Shown: positions 34,428 to 48,720 of the stretch, one piece after another
Position numbering within the stretch: the first letter of the stretch is position 1
Layout: each line of letters begins with the position of its first letter
Notes under the pieces: model-generated
What the model was told of the DNA's origin: nothing
Database searches by the model: none
The model's input: only the letters and a program-made list of their open reading frames with translations
Program-made: the position numbers and the translations under genes
Source of the DNA: Hypoxylon rubiginosum
Taxonomy: Eukaryota; Ascomycota; Sordariomycetes; Xylariales; Hypoxylaceae
Direction of reading: 5' to 3'
Length of the DNA: 64,000 nt
Assembly (NCBI GenBank): GCA_902806565.1
Contig: CADCXA010000021.1
Span: forward strand, 248,001 to 312,000

Positions 34428-35418
34428 GGGAGACAAAGTGATGCCAATTTTTAGCTTTTCTGTATGGGGAAGAGACGGGCCTGCCACCAAGGCGGAGGGG
34501 CGGTTTTCTGGAACGAATGAAATGGGATAGTTACTTGGAACAGTATCAGGATCAAAAGGAGTTTTCTATATACTTTGCTTTGCTTGGACGTTGGAATCCA
34601 CAGGTGAGATATTTAATGGGTTTCCTAGGAATGGGGCAATATTATCATTGACTTGGCCCTTCAACATATTAGGATCAAGAGGTATATACTAAGGAAAATA
34701 ATTATTCTTTAATCTTCTACACAACCTAAACCGTAACAGACTTGTGAGGATAGGGAGACGACCAAATAGGTTGGTCTTGCTCTGCGTGTACTGCGAATTG
34801 AACCCTAGCGAGACAGACTTGGCTAAAACGCAAGCTGCCGTACGAGTGACTGCTTAATACTATTAGATATTTAAAGAGACTTGAACTAGGAAAAACACAG
34901 ATGTTAAATGTTCCTCATTCATATGTCGGTGCAACTTGGTAGCTGAACTGGCCTGACTCAACGAAGTGTGTGCTACAATACATGCAGTACCTACGCCGAA
35001 AAATCAATCCACCCGATTTTCTTAGCATTAACAACAAAGTCAAAGTATATCGACGATGCCTTTTCCGAGACGGAAACTAGAATAGAGACTAGTTTGAAGA
35101 TGATATCGTGAATGCGTATGATCCGAGACTGTAGAGAAGCGGGACGGGGCTAGGTATCCCTTCTGATGCAAGACACGATAATACTATTAATTCCATGGAT
35201 GAAATCGACTAAGTGATTGCAAAGTAGGTCATATTGTATCAATACGAATTCCATTGGCAGCTCCGGTCACGGCTGTAGTCATAGGAAAGTAGTGCGCTAA
35301 ATTCAATGGAAAACCACTCAGACATAAAACATGAGTCACTGTACAACAAAGATTAAGATGCTGATGAAAATGATTAAAAGGGGTAAAAAGAAGCAACAAA
35401 AAAAGCAAAAGCAAATGA
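34428..35418. other. intergenic, no gene seen
   Basis: AT-richer sequence between the small protein gene and the tRNA. No coding potential recognised. The 3' side of the tRNA-Tyr gene starts here. Confidence 0.45.
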
Positions 35419-35507
35419 TCCCTCGGGCCGGAATCGAACCGGCGACATTTCGGTAAACAATCTTAACAATTACAGCCGAACGCGATAACCAACTACACCA
35501 CCAAGGG
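35419..35507 (-). tRNA. tRNA-Tyr(GTA) with intron
   Basis: Full cloverleaf on the minus strand: acceptor CCCTTGG / CCGAGGG with C1-G72 (the eukaryotic Tyr identity pair), anticodon stem TTCGG / CCGAA, loop C-T-GTA-A, and T-arm GCCGG-TTCGATT-CCGGC with a perfect B box. A 15-nt intron (plus 35455-35469) sits directly 3' of position 37, the canonical place and close to the 14-nt intron of yeast tRNA-Tyr. Discriminator A at 35419. The gene is 89 nt, 74 after splicing. Its 5' side faces the AT block that starts ~130 bp upstream. Confidence 0.93.
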
Positions 35508-35586
35508 CGGATCTTACGACTGTCGAGGAAGTGGGCTTCCTGACGAGGGGGAATTGAGAGAAATTTGCGTAAGCTAGCCTAAGTAG

Positions 35587-35637
35587 AGCGCCGCGCATAG
35601 TGCCCCACCTCCCTAAGATCTGGTGGGGCAGGGCGCT
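35587..35637. repeat. GC-rich nested inverted repeat at left edge of the AT block
   Basis: Outer arms AGCGCC (35587-35592) and GGCGCT (35632-35637) enclose perfect inner arms TGCCCCACC (35601-35609) and GGTGGGGCA (35622-35630). Base composition collapses to nearly pure A/T within ~20 bp to the right. It could mark an element edge or be a chance survivor. Confidence 0.7.
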
Positions 35638-38600
35638 TAGATTGTTAGTTATTAGTTGTTAATGATTTTAATATTAAACAACAGGTATTACTTTGTTAAA
35701 TCTTCGTTATTTTATTAATTAAATTATAAATTTATAAGCTAATTAAATACTTAAAATTACTTTATATTTTTATATTTTTTTCGCTTTTATATTTTAGTTT
35801 TTATTTTAATTATAATATAATTAATTTTAAAAAATTATATAAAACGTGTTTTATTAAATAATATTAATTATTAAGGTTTTTATAAAAAATTTATATTAAT
35901 ATTATATTTTAAAAAAAAATAAATTAAATATATATTATATAATAATTAATATAATTAATTATATATTTAATATATATTTAAATATTTAATAAAATAATTA
36001 AAATTTAATTAATAAAATAAAATATTAAAATAATATATTTAATTATTAATTAAATTTTAAATAAAAAAGAATTTAATTAATAAAAACTTTTAAACTTTTA
36101 TAATTAAAATTTTAAATTTTATAATATAAATTAACGTTTTTTAATTTAAAATAATTTTAATTAATAGTTTTTTTTATAAATTTTTTTTTATATTATTTAA
36201 TTTTATTATTATTATTTTATAGTTTTAATTATTTTTAAATGGTTTTAATTAATAATTTTTTTTATAAAATTTTTTATAAATTTTTTTATAATATATTATT
36301 TAATTATATAGTTATTATTTTATATTTTTAAATAATTTTATATAGTTTTTATTAATATTATTTTTCGTTTTATTAATTTATTTTAATTAAAATTTATATA
36401 ATTTTATAATTTTATATAATATTAAATTATTTTAAATAATTTTAATTAATATATAATTTTAATTAATAAATAATTTTAATTAATAGTAATTTTTATTAAT
36501 TAATTTTTTTTAATAATATTATTTATTTAATTTTTAATAATTAATAAAAAAGTTTTAGGTTTTTTAGTTATTATTAATAAATATAAAAAATTTAAATAAT
36601 AATTTTTATATATTATATTATTTATATTAATTTTAAAAAATATTTTTTAATAATTTTTAAAATTAAAAAATATTTATTAATTATAATAAATATAAATAAA
36701 AATAAATAAGTTATTTTTAGGTTTTTTTTAAAAATTTATTTATAATATTTTTAATATTAAAATTATTTATTTTAAAATATTTATTATATATTTATTATAT
36801 TATATTTTTAAAGTTAATTATTATTTTTAGGTTTTAAAAACTAATTTATAAGTTTTATTAAATTAAAAATATATTAAGAAATTATTTTATTTTTAATGTA
36901 TTTTTTTTTAAAGTTTAATTTATAATAAATTAATAAAATATAATTTAAAAATATAAAAATTTATTATATTATAATTAATTTCTTATAAAATTAATTAAAA
37001 TTTATTGGTTTTATAAATAATTAAAAAGTTATAAATAATTTAAAGTTTTAATTATAAATTTTATTTATTTTATTTATTAAAGTTTTATAAAAAGTTATTA
37101 TTTTTAATATTATTATTATTATAAAGATTTTATAATTTTAAAAAAGTTTAAATTTAATTTATATATAAAGGTTTTTAAGTTATATAAAACGTTATTTAAT
37201 TTATTATTTTAAAATTTAAAATATATTTATATTATGTTTTTAAAAATAAATATAAATAAATATAAATATTTAATTATTAAAATAAGTTTTAATTATTATT
37301 TAATATTTATTAAAATTATTTTTAATATTTTAAAAAAAAGTTTTTATTTATATTAAATTAAATAAATAAAATAAATAAATTAATCGTGTTAATTATTAAA
37401 ATTTTAAGTTTTTTTATAAATAATAATTATATAACGTTAAAATTTATAGTTATTAATAAAATGTTTTTTATTTTAATAAAATTTAAATATAAAAATTTAT
37501 TAAAAAAAAATTATATAAAATTTAAAATTATTAATTAAAACTTTTTTATTTTAATTTATAAATATAATTAAAAAGAATTATTAAAAGAAAAATCTAGTAA
37601 AAATTTAATTGGTAATTTTAATATAAATTTACGTTTTTTTAATATATTTATTAAATAAAAGTTTTTTTTTTTTTTTTATTTAAAAAAAAAATTAATAATT
37701 TTTAAAAAACAGGTTTTTTAAAAGTTATAAACGTTTTTTTTAACTTTAATAATTATTTATTAAACGTTATATTTATTTTTAATTAGTTTATAAAAAATAT
37801 AATAAAAAAAAATTAAAAAGAAAATATTATAAATAAATATATATATATATATATAAATATATTAAAAAACGTAAAAGTTAATTTTAAAGATAAATTTTAT
37901 TATTATATTTTTCGATTAATTATTATTAATATAAAATAGATTTTTCTATATTTATTAAAATTTATTTAAAATATAAAAAAGTTTAGTTTTTTTTAAAAAT
38001 AAATATTAATAATTATATAAACTAATATTTTTATATTTATAGTTTACGTTATTTTTTAAAACAACGTTTACCGTTAAAAAAGTTAAATTAAAATGTTTTT
38101 TATAATTTTAAATATTTTTAAAAGAATTTATTTATTTTTATTAAATAAGGTTGTTTTTTTAATTATTTTTTTATATTTTTTTTTAACGTGGGATATTTTA
38201 AATTTTTTAATTAATAATAATTAAAACTTTTTATTTATTATTTAATTTAAATATTAAAAAACGATTTTTTAAATATTAAAATTTATAATATTAAAGTTAT
38301 AAATAAATAATATAATATATATAATGTTTTATATTAGTTAAATAAATGTTTAAAAAATAAATTAAATAAAAATAAAACTTTTATTTTTTATTATAAAAAT
38401 AAAAATATTAAATTTATAGAAATTTATAAGTTATTAGATTTTTTAAAATTATTATTAATTAAAACTAATTTTAAAGTTAAGTTTTTTTAAAAAAATATTT
38501 AACGTTATAATTTAACGTTTATATTTATATTAATATATTATAAATTAATTAATTTTTTTAAAAATTATTTAAAATTAAATTGTTTTTTAATATAAAATAT

Positions 38601-40246
38601 TTTATATTATTAAATTAACTTAATAAAAATAATTAAAAATAAAAAATTTAAATATATTTAATTATATTTTTATAATTTATAAATAATTTTTAATTATTAA
38701 ATAATTATAAATAATAATAATTTAAATTAAAATATTATAATATAGTTATTTAAAGAAATTTATATTATAAACTTTTATATTAATAAATATATTATTACTT
38801 AAAAATAATTTTAAAATATTATATATTAAATAAAAATAATTAGGATTAATTAAATATAATTTTAAGCGATTTTAAATATAAACTTTAATTTTATTATTAA
38901 AAAAAATATTAATTAAAAACGAAAAAACTTTTTAATAATTAATAATATTATTAAGATTATTTTAAATATGTTTAATATTAAATAATAATAAAAAAAGATT
39001 ATTTTAATTAAATAAAATTATTTAAACGTTTTTATATATTTTTATATATATATTTTAATTTTTTATTTATTATATATATTGTTTTTTTATTTTTTAATGT
39101 AGTTAAATAAAAAAATAAGCTAAGATTTAAATATAATTATTTATAATAAAAATTATAAAAAAATAAATTTAATTTTAAAATAATATTTTTAATATTATTT
39201 TTATAATTAAAAACGGTGGGAATTATTTTTTTTTACTTTTAAAAAGTTTTTTTAATAATATTTAATTAATATTTAAATTATTATAAATTAAAATACTTTA
39301 AATTAATTAAAATATAAATAAAATAATTTTTAAAAGATATTTAAAAATAATTTTAAAAATGTTATATTAATTAAAAACATTAATATATTATTTATTAAAT
39401 ATATTATATATTTATTAATATTATTTATTGGTTTTAAAAAATTTATATTTTATTATTATTAAGATTTAATAGTTATTATTTATATATAAAACCGGTTAAT
39501 ATTATTTATTATTTTTATAATAAATTTATATTAATTAAAAATTTAAAATAAGTTTTTTTTAAAATAAATTATAAGTAATTAACTAAATATTAATATAAAA
39601 GTTTTTAATTAAAAATAAACAATATTATTAAAAAATATTAAATACGGTAAATATTTTAATAATTATATAAAATTAATATAAAATATTAAATATTAAAAAT
39701 AAAATTTATTATATATATATTATTTAATTTTTTTATTAAAAAATAACTATAAATAATATTTATAATTTAAAATTATAAATAAAATAATTTAAATAAAAAT
39801 TCCTAGGTTTAATATTAATTTAAATAACGTTTTATAAAAAGTAATTTTTTTAAATATAATATATAAATTTTATAAACTAAATAAATTAAATATTTTATAT
39901 ATATTAAATAATAATTATATTAAAAAGTTTTTAAAGTTATTTTATATTAAAATTATAATAAAGTTTAATAGTTATTTTATTTATAAATAAAAACTTATTA
40001 TAAAAATTTTTAATAATTATTTAAAATTATAAAGTTATAATAATAATTAAGTAATTTTATATAATTTTTATTTAAATTAAAAGTTTTAAATTTATATTAA
40101 CGTTAAAATTTATATAATAATAAAAACGGTAAAATATATTTATAAATATATATATAAAAATATTAATAAAATTACCGTATATTTATAAATTAATAAAAGT
40201 TTAAAAAATTTTAATTAAAAACTTTAAAATTAAAATAAAATTAATA

Positions 40247-40404
40247 AATAATAGGTATTATAATAAGGGGTATATTTTTTATTTACTTATTTTAATTAAT
40301 ATGGTTTATTTATTTAATAAACTTTTATATATTTATATAGCTTTAAGTTATTTTTAGTAATTAGTTTAAAATTTTAAAAGTTTTATATATTTTAAAGTTT
40401 TTTA
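40247..40404 (+). repeat. direct repeat copy 1 (LTR-like)
   Basis: 158 bp that recur at 50801-50958 in the same orientation without a single insertion or deletion. I count 18 differences, all transitions (G/A or C/T) and no transversions. Both copies share TTTATTTAATAAAC and TTTATATAGCTTTAA cores. Best read as RIP-mutated long terminal repeats or their parts. The full repeat ends could not be fixed. Confidence 0.75.
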
Positions 40405-43400
40405 TTTTAATAGCTTTATTATTATTAAACTTTAAACCACTTATTTAATACCTAATTAATTTAATTAATTTTAATTAATTAATTCTTTTATTAGTTTTAT
40501 TATAAATATAATAAACTAAAGTTATATTATTAATTAATTTAAATATTAATAATTGATTTTTTTTTTAATAGTTAACTAGAGATTTAAAACATTAAAAATA
40601 TTATTATTAAATTTTATTTCTTTTTTTTTTATTATTATTTATTGTTATTTTAATTAATAACATTATTAAAAAATAAAAATATTTTTTATGTAACTTATTT
40701 TTTATTATAATATTTAACTTTTAATATAATATAAAAAGTTTTAAAAGTTAAAACTTAAAAAATAATTAATTATATTAATTTATTATAATTATTATTACCT
40801 TTTATAATAACAATAAAAACGATATATAATTTATTAAAAACTATTTTTATTTTAAATTTAAAATAAATAATTAATTTTTATAAGTTTTAAAAAACTTTAG
40901 TTTAAACAGTTAAATATTTTTTTTTATTAATTACTAATTAAATTAAAACGTTAAATTCTTTAATTTATTTTATATGTTTTTAAGAATTTAATATTAATTT
41001 ATTTTTTAATTTAAGTATTAATTCTTTTAAAACTATTATTAATTTATTTTATATTTTTATTTTTTTATTAATATTAGTTTTAACTTTAGTTAATAAGTTA
41101 ACCTAGCTTATTATTAATATTATAAAAAATTATTTATTTTTTTAATACTTTTAGTTTTTTATTTTTATTTAAATAATATTAAATTCCTTTTTATTTATAT
41201 TAATTAAGAATTTTATTTAATAATTTATATATTTTTCTTTTAAAAGTGTTAGATTTATTTTTAAAAAAATTAAACTTTATTAACTTAATTATTAATTATT
41301 TAATTTATATTTATTATATTTAATTTTAAAAGTTTAAAAGTTATAATTAATAAATTAAAATTTAATATAAATTGTTTTTAATATAGATTTTATTAAAAAC
41401 ATTATAATAATTTTTATAAAACTTTTTTTAAAGCTTAAAACTTTAATAACTTTAAAGTGTTAAATAAATTAACCTTGTTTTAGTATTTTATAAAGCTTAA
41501 TTAATTTAAATAATATTTATAATGTTATTTTTAATTAAATTAATTAAATAAATAAAATATTAATATTTAATATTTAATTAAAATAAATTATTAATATAGA
41601 ATTTAATTAATTAAAACAAGCTATTAATATAAAAATTAAGTTTATATTAAGTATTTTTAAATAGTTAATTAAACTTAAAACTAACATTTTTTTAATTTTT
41701 TAATTAAAATAAAATATATTATTTAATATTACGTAACATATAAAAGTTATATTATATAAAAAGTATAATTTATTATTAAATATTTATAGTTATAAACTTT
41801 TATTAAAAATTAAAAAATATATAAAGTTTTTTTATAAATTAATTTTTAATATAAAAAACCATTATATATTAAATTTAAATATTAACTTATTTATAGATTT
41901 ATAATTAAATTTTAACTTTAAAAATTTATTAATAAAACTTATATTTATTTTAAAATTAACCGATATTAATATATTTATATTTAAAAAAAACAATATTATT
42001 AATATTAATTTAATTAATAATAATTTAAATTAAAGTAATTTTAATATAAACACCGGTAATTTTTATTTTAATAAATCGGTATAATAATATATTAGTAAAT
42101 ATATAACGGTTTTTAAAATTACTATAAGTAATTTAAATAACACTTTAATTAATAAACTTATTAAAAAAATAATAAAATTATAAACCGTTTAATAAAAATA
42201 TATAAAATATAAATTATATTTTAATAATTAAAAATTAACTAATATTAACTACTTTTACCTAGATTTTTTATTATATATAAGTATTAAAAAAATTATTTAT
42301 ATTAATAAAAAAGCTAATTATTATTTTATAGTTTTATTTATTAATATAATATATAATATTATATTTATTAATAAATTAAAAATAAAACAAATTTAAATTT
42401 AATTATATAAACTTTATAAAAAATAAACTTTATTTTAATAAATAATATAATTATTAATAATAAAACGTGAAAAAATAAAGCGGGACTTAGATTATTATTT
42501 TTAATAATTATTTAAATAATTTAAAATCTTAAAAATAATAATATTAAAAAACTTAATTAAAACTTATTATAATAAAAAAAATTATTTAAAAAACATTAAT
42601 ATTTATATTTAAACAATAAAATTAATTTATAATTACCATTATATAAAAATAAATTTTTTTATTTAATATATTTTTTAAATTTATAATAAATTTAATTTAA
42701 AACTAAAAATATTAATCCTAGCGTTAATAACTAATATTACATTTAATAAATATCTTAAATTAATTACTAAATATTAAAATATATAACGTTAATCCCTACT
42801 TATTAATAATAATAAAAACTTAACTTTTATTTTTAATTTTAATAATTATTTTATTAAAAACATATTAATTAAACTAAAAATAATTACTAATTTTAATAAA
42901 TCTTTTAATGTAACTATTAATAACACTAATAATAATAATAACATTAAAATAATTTATTAAAACAATTAAAGCGAAAATAAAAATAATTTTAAACTACGTT
43001 TTAATAAAAGAAATAATAATAAAAAAAATAATAAATTAAAAAATAAAAGGAAAAATAAAAACTATAATAAAAAGTTTTATAATAAAAAATTTTTCAGTAA
43101 AAAATTATATAATAATAATTATAAAAGTTTTAACGGTTTTCGTTTTTATAATAATCATTATTAAAATAATAAATAATATTTTTAATGTTATTAATATTAA
43201 TAAATTTATATAAATAAATATAATAATAACTATATTATAAAAAAGTAACTTTTAAAATAAAAACAACTAAATAAAAAAAATTATAAAAAGCTTTTTAAAA
43301 TAAAAAGTTATATTATAATTAAAAAAAGCGAGCTTATTAATTTTTTATTAAATATTAAGTTTAATTTTAACTACTTTTTAAAACTATTAAATATAAACTT

Positions 43401-46400
43401 TAATAAAAAAATATATTTTAAATATAATAAACTTTTTAATAATAAAATAAACTATTTATAATATATATTTACTAATAGTTATATTTTACCAACTTTTTTA
43501 AGTATAAATTTACACTTTAAATTATATTTAAAGTTTTTTAATATAGTGTTAAAATCTCCACTAAATTATAAAAAACCTAATATAAAAAATAAAATTAACA
43601 CTTATTTTAATTAATTTTAACTTTAAAATCTAAATAACTTAATATTAAACGCCGTTTAATTAAATATAATTACTACTTTTAATATAATAAATATTAAAAT
43701 TATTAAAACTATTTTAACATATAAAATATATAAAAATATATTTAAATGTTACTTATTATTAAAAATTAATATTCTTAATAATTTAAATATATTAATAATT
43801 TATATAAATAACAACGCTTTTTATTATATAATAAATTAAACGTAACTAGAAAATTTTATTAATAATTATAAAATATTTTAATTTAATAAACCTATAATAA
43901 TAAATAATATATTTAACAATATCTTAATAATAAAAAAAATAATATTTTATATTAATATAATTATTAAACTAAAAAAAATAATATAATAATTTATTTAAAT
44001 TAAAATTAAAACTTAAATTTATTAAAATAATTTAAAACTAAATTTATTACTTAGTAATAAATTTTATAATAATTATAATATTATTATTAATTATTTAAAA
44101 ATAAAAATAATAATTTAATTTTATATTAATAAGTTAATTTTAATATAAATATATAAAAAGTATAATTTTAAAAAAAAAATTATTATAATAATTAATTTAA
44201 TAATTTCATTTAACGTAATATTACTAATTTTAGTTTATTATATTAAACTTTTTTTTAATTATAATTTTATATTTATATTAGTTTTTTTAAACGTTATATA
44301 TAATATTTATAACGTAGCTTTTATTAAAACTATTATATTTATTAATAATTTAAATAAATTAATATTTATATATAAAAAAATTAAATTAAAAAATATTAAT
44401 AAACTTAAAAATAACAAATATTTTAAAATAACCTAAAAAAAAACTAATATAATATAAATAATTACTATAAATAATTATATAAACTATAAAAATAAAAACA
44501 AGTTTTTAACTATAAAATTTAATTTATTACTAAATTTTAAAAAGGCATTAAAATTAATATTAATAACTTTTAAAAATATAAAGAAATTAAATATAAAAAA
44601 AAAAAATCATTTAAACGTAATATTATTTTTTCTTAAAATAGTTAAACTAAAAAATATACTAATAGTTATAATAAAAAATAAAATATATTATTACACTATT
44701 AATATAATATTTAATAAAAAATTAATTACTTTTATAGAAAAATAAAACGTTTAATATAATAAAAAAATTATTTTATTACTTAAAAATAAAAAAATAATAA
44801 TTAACTTTATTAATAATTAATAAAATTAATATAAATTAAACTATATATACTTATTTAATATAAAAAACAAGGAATTTTTTAATAAAATATTTAATAAAAT
44901 ATATTAAAAAAATAAGCTTAAATAAATATATAAACTTATATTTTTTATATATTTTTACTTTATGGTTTAAAAAATTATAAATAATAAACGTAAAAATTAA
45001 ATAGTTATTAATTTTCAGGTATTTAATAAAAATATATTAACTAATATATATTTTTTTTTTAATAAAAAAAGATTATTTAATATATATAAAATAAAAGGTT
45101 TATATTTATAATTAATAAATTAACCTTTTTTTATTAATTATTTATTATTAATAAATATAAATATTATATAATAATTATATTATTATATAAACTTAAAATA
45201 TTAAATATTATTTTTATAAAATTTTATAATTTGCTAGCTTTTATTTAATAATTTATAAATTAACAATTAACACATTATAATAAATATATAAAAATATATA
45301 TTAATAATATAATTATTTTTAATAACATTAAAAAAAATTATTTTTATTATTTTAAAACTATATTTAAAATATATATTAAAACTTAATTAATATTAACATT
45401 AAAAAAGTTATTTCTTAGATATTTATTAATTTATCTTTTAAAATTTATAATTAATAAAAACAGTATTATTATAATATTAAACTATATTAAAACCTTTAAA
45501 AAAATAAAAATACCAATAAATTTAATTAATTTAAAAAAATATATTAATATAATTATTTTTTTTTAAAAATATATACCATAATATAATTAAAAAATTAAAC
45601 CTTTATAAAATAAAAAAACTATTTTATTAACTAAAAAATATAAAAAAAATAAAATTTCCTTAATATTAACAATATATAAAATATATATATTTAAAATATT
45701 ATTTATTTTAATTTTAATAAAAAAAAAATCTTTTAAAATATTTTAAGTTTAACTAATTAAAACTAGTTATTTTATATATTAGAATTTTAATATAACTATT
45801 TTTATTAAAATTAATATATTAAAAAAAAAAAAGTTTAATATAATAATATTTTATTTTAAAAACGATTTATAAAATAAATAAAACATTTTAATTAATAATA
45901 TTTAACTAATTATATATTTATTAAAAATACTTATTAAAATAAAAACAAAATATTAAACCATTAAACTAAAAATAATATATTTAATATAAATATATTATTA
46001 ATATTATATTTAATTATAATTTTATATAAAACCAGTAATAATTTTTATAAACTATAAAATAACAAAAGAAATTATTAATTAAACCACTTTTTATATAACA
46101 GATATTAATAAAATAAACATTAAATTTATAATAACTTTTACTTTTTTTTTTTAATTTTAATTAAATATTTAATATATATTAAATTAACTTAACTTAATAT
46201 TAAATATATTATTATAATTATTAATTAAAAATACCTTAATTAATATAATAAAACATAATAATCTTATTAAATTTAAACTAAAAAATATAATAAATAATTT
46301 TAAATATTATTTAATAAAAATAAAAATAAATAATAAGTTTAAATAATAAATTATTAAAAGTTATAATTATAATAAACAGTTACACCGCTTAAAAAAAATC

Positions 46401-47923
46401 TTTATAATAATAAAACTTTAATATAAAAATATAAAAAAATAATATAAATATATTTTAAAAAATAATCTTATATATTATATTATAAATATAAGCTAAAAAT
46501 ATCTATACGTATTATTTATTTATATTAAAAAATTATTAAAAGTAATTTATAATAATAAATATTATTTTAATCTTAAAAAAATAATCTAAGATTTTAATAA
46601 CGTTTTTATATAAAATATATCGTAAAAAATCTAAAAATATATTAATTAATACTTTAATTATTAAAATAATAAAACTAATTATATAAAACTTTTTAAAAAA
46701 TTAAAATTTATTAAATCCCTAGTTATTTTATATTATATAATCGCTTAAAATTTTATTATTAACCTATTAAAAATATTATTAAAAGAATTATTTTAAGTTA
46801 TTAACAGTTATATATATTTTAATTTATTAATAATTATTATTTATAAATTTAATAAAAAATATATCTTAATATTAAAAAATATAACTTATATAATAAAAAA
46901 ATAAGTATTTTTAGTTTTTAAAACTTTTTAACTTTATAATTAAAAAATACCAGTAAAAGTAATTTTAAATTATAATAATAAATTTATATTATTATTTTAA
47001 TAAACAATTTTTAATTATTTAAATATATTACTTATTATATTAACAATATAACACCTTTAAACAAATAAACAATTAAAATAAAAAAACTAAAATATTAAAA
47101 TCACAATCTATTATTATTATATAATTTTACCATTAAAACTTTAAATTAATATACTCCTAGCTTTATAATATAATTATAATAATGTAAAATTATTAATTTT
47201 AAATAAATCACCTAATAAAATAATATATAATTTTAAATTAAAAGATATTATTTTCACATTAAAAGTACTATAAATTGTTATAAACTTTAATATCTTTTAT
47301 AAATTATATTAAAAAAAAACTAAAACAGTAATAAATTTTACCGTTATAAACATTAAAACTTAATATAATATAAAATATAATTTAATATCGTTTAATATTA
47401 AAAATTTAATTTATTTATAATTATATAAAAACTATAATTTATTAGATAAACCACTAAGAAAATAATTATAATAATATATTAAACTATTATTTATTATATA
47501 ATAAATAAATAAATTAATATATAAACTAAATTTACTAACTTATTAAAAAATTTATAAAATTATTTTAATAATATATTTATTTTAAATACTTTAAAAAACT
47601 AATTTTTATAAAAAATAAATTCTTTAACTTAACTAAATAATTATTTAAAATAATAATAATAATTAAATATCTTATAAAATAAAATAACTTTTTAATAAAT
47701 AAATCAACCAAATAAAAAACCAATTTATATTAAAATATTTTATTTAATAAAAAAGGTTTTTTATAATATATAATTAATAATATTTAAAAAAGCTATTAAT
47801 ATAAAACGCTATAAAATTAATTAACATTTATAATAAAAAACACCTTTTAAATTTAAAAATATTAAAAATAAAACTAACTAAAACTTAAAAAATAAATATT
47901 ATATTAAAATAAATAAACATTTT

Positions 47924-48043
47924 ATTAAAATTTATAAATATTAATATATTAAAACTTATAAATATTAATATATTAAAACTTATAAATATTAATATATTAA
48001 AACTTATAAATATTAATATATTAAAACTAATAAATATTAATAT
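47924..48043. repeat. five copies of a 24-nt tandem repeat
   Basis: Five near-identical units of period 24 (ATTAAAACTTATAAATATTA plus ATAT), the first with one C-to-T and the last with one T-to-A difference. The period is a multiple of three, so it may derive from an in-frame repeat of a former coding region. A 25+ nt T run follows at about 48182-48208. Confidence 0.85.
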
Positions 48044-48175
48044 AATAATATTAAAAAATTAAAAAATTATTAACATTATATTTAAAATAAATATTAAAGT
48101 TATTATTTTTTAAAAAAAAATAATTAATACTTAATTACTAATATAAGAATTATATATTAAAAGCGATTATAAAAT

Positions 48176-48208
<33 letters not shown>

Positions 48209-48394
48209 ATTATAATATTCTAAAAAATAAAAAGCACTTATTTTTTAATTAAAATTTAAAAGTAAATTAAGTTTACTAGTGTTATTTCCTAATAAAAATT
48301 ATTAGTAATTTAAATATTACTTAATAAAAAACCTTTTTTTTTTTATAATATTTTTTTTTTCTTTTATTTTAATAATACACCCACATTTTAACAT

Positions 48395-48720
48395 TTATTT
48401 TCTTTTTTAAATTTATTAAAATTTAATAATCTATTATTAAATTTTAATATTTATTATTAAATTTTTATATTTCTAATAATTAATATAATATTTTTTATTA
48501 TATTAATATATTAAAATTTATTTTTTTTTATTAAAATCTATTAAAATTTAATAAATTATTATTAGATTCTAATATTCATTATTAAAATTTTTATATTTTT
48601 AATATATATTTAAATTTTTTTTTTTTTTTAGTAAATTTATTAACATTTAATAAGTTTTATTATATTTTAATATTTATTATTAATTTATTATATCTTTTAT
48701 TAAATTTTTACCAATTAATA
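48395..48720. repeat. three degenerate ~110-bp tandem units
   Basis: Similar segments of the form TTTATTAAAATTTAATAA... then TTAAATTTTAATATTTATTA...TTTTTATAT start near 48405, 48522 and 48625. They diverge mainly by C/T changes. A subtelomere-like or element-internal tandem array, degraded by mutation. Confidence 0.55.

Noticed and set aside
43080..43960. Possible zinc-knuckle and retroviral-type protease remnants in the block
   Set aside because: After C-to-T and G-to-A change almost any reading can be forced; codon-level matches were not consistent with transitions alone.
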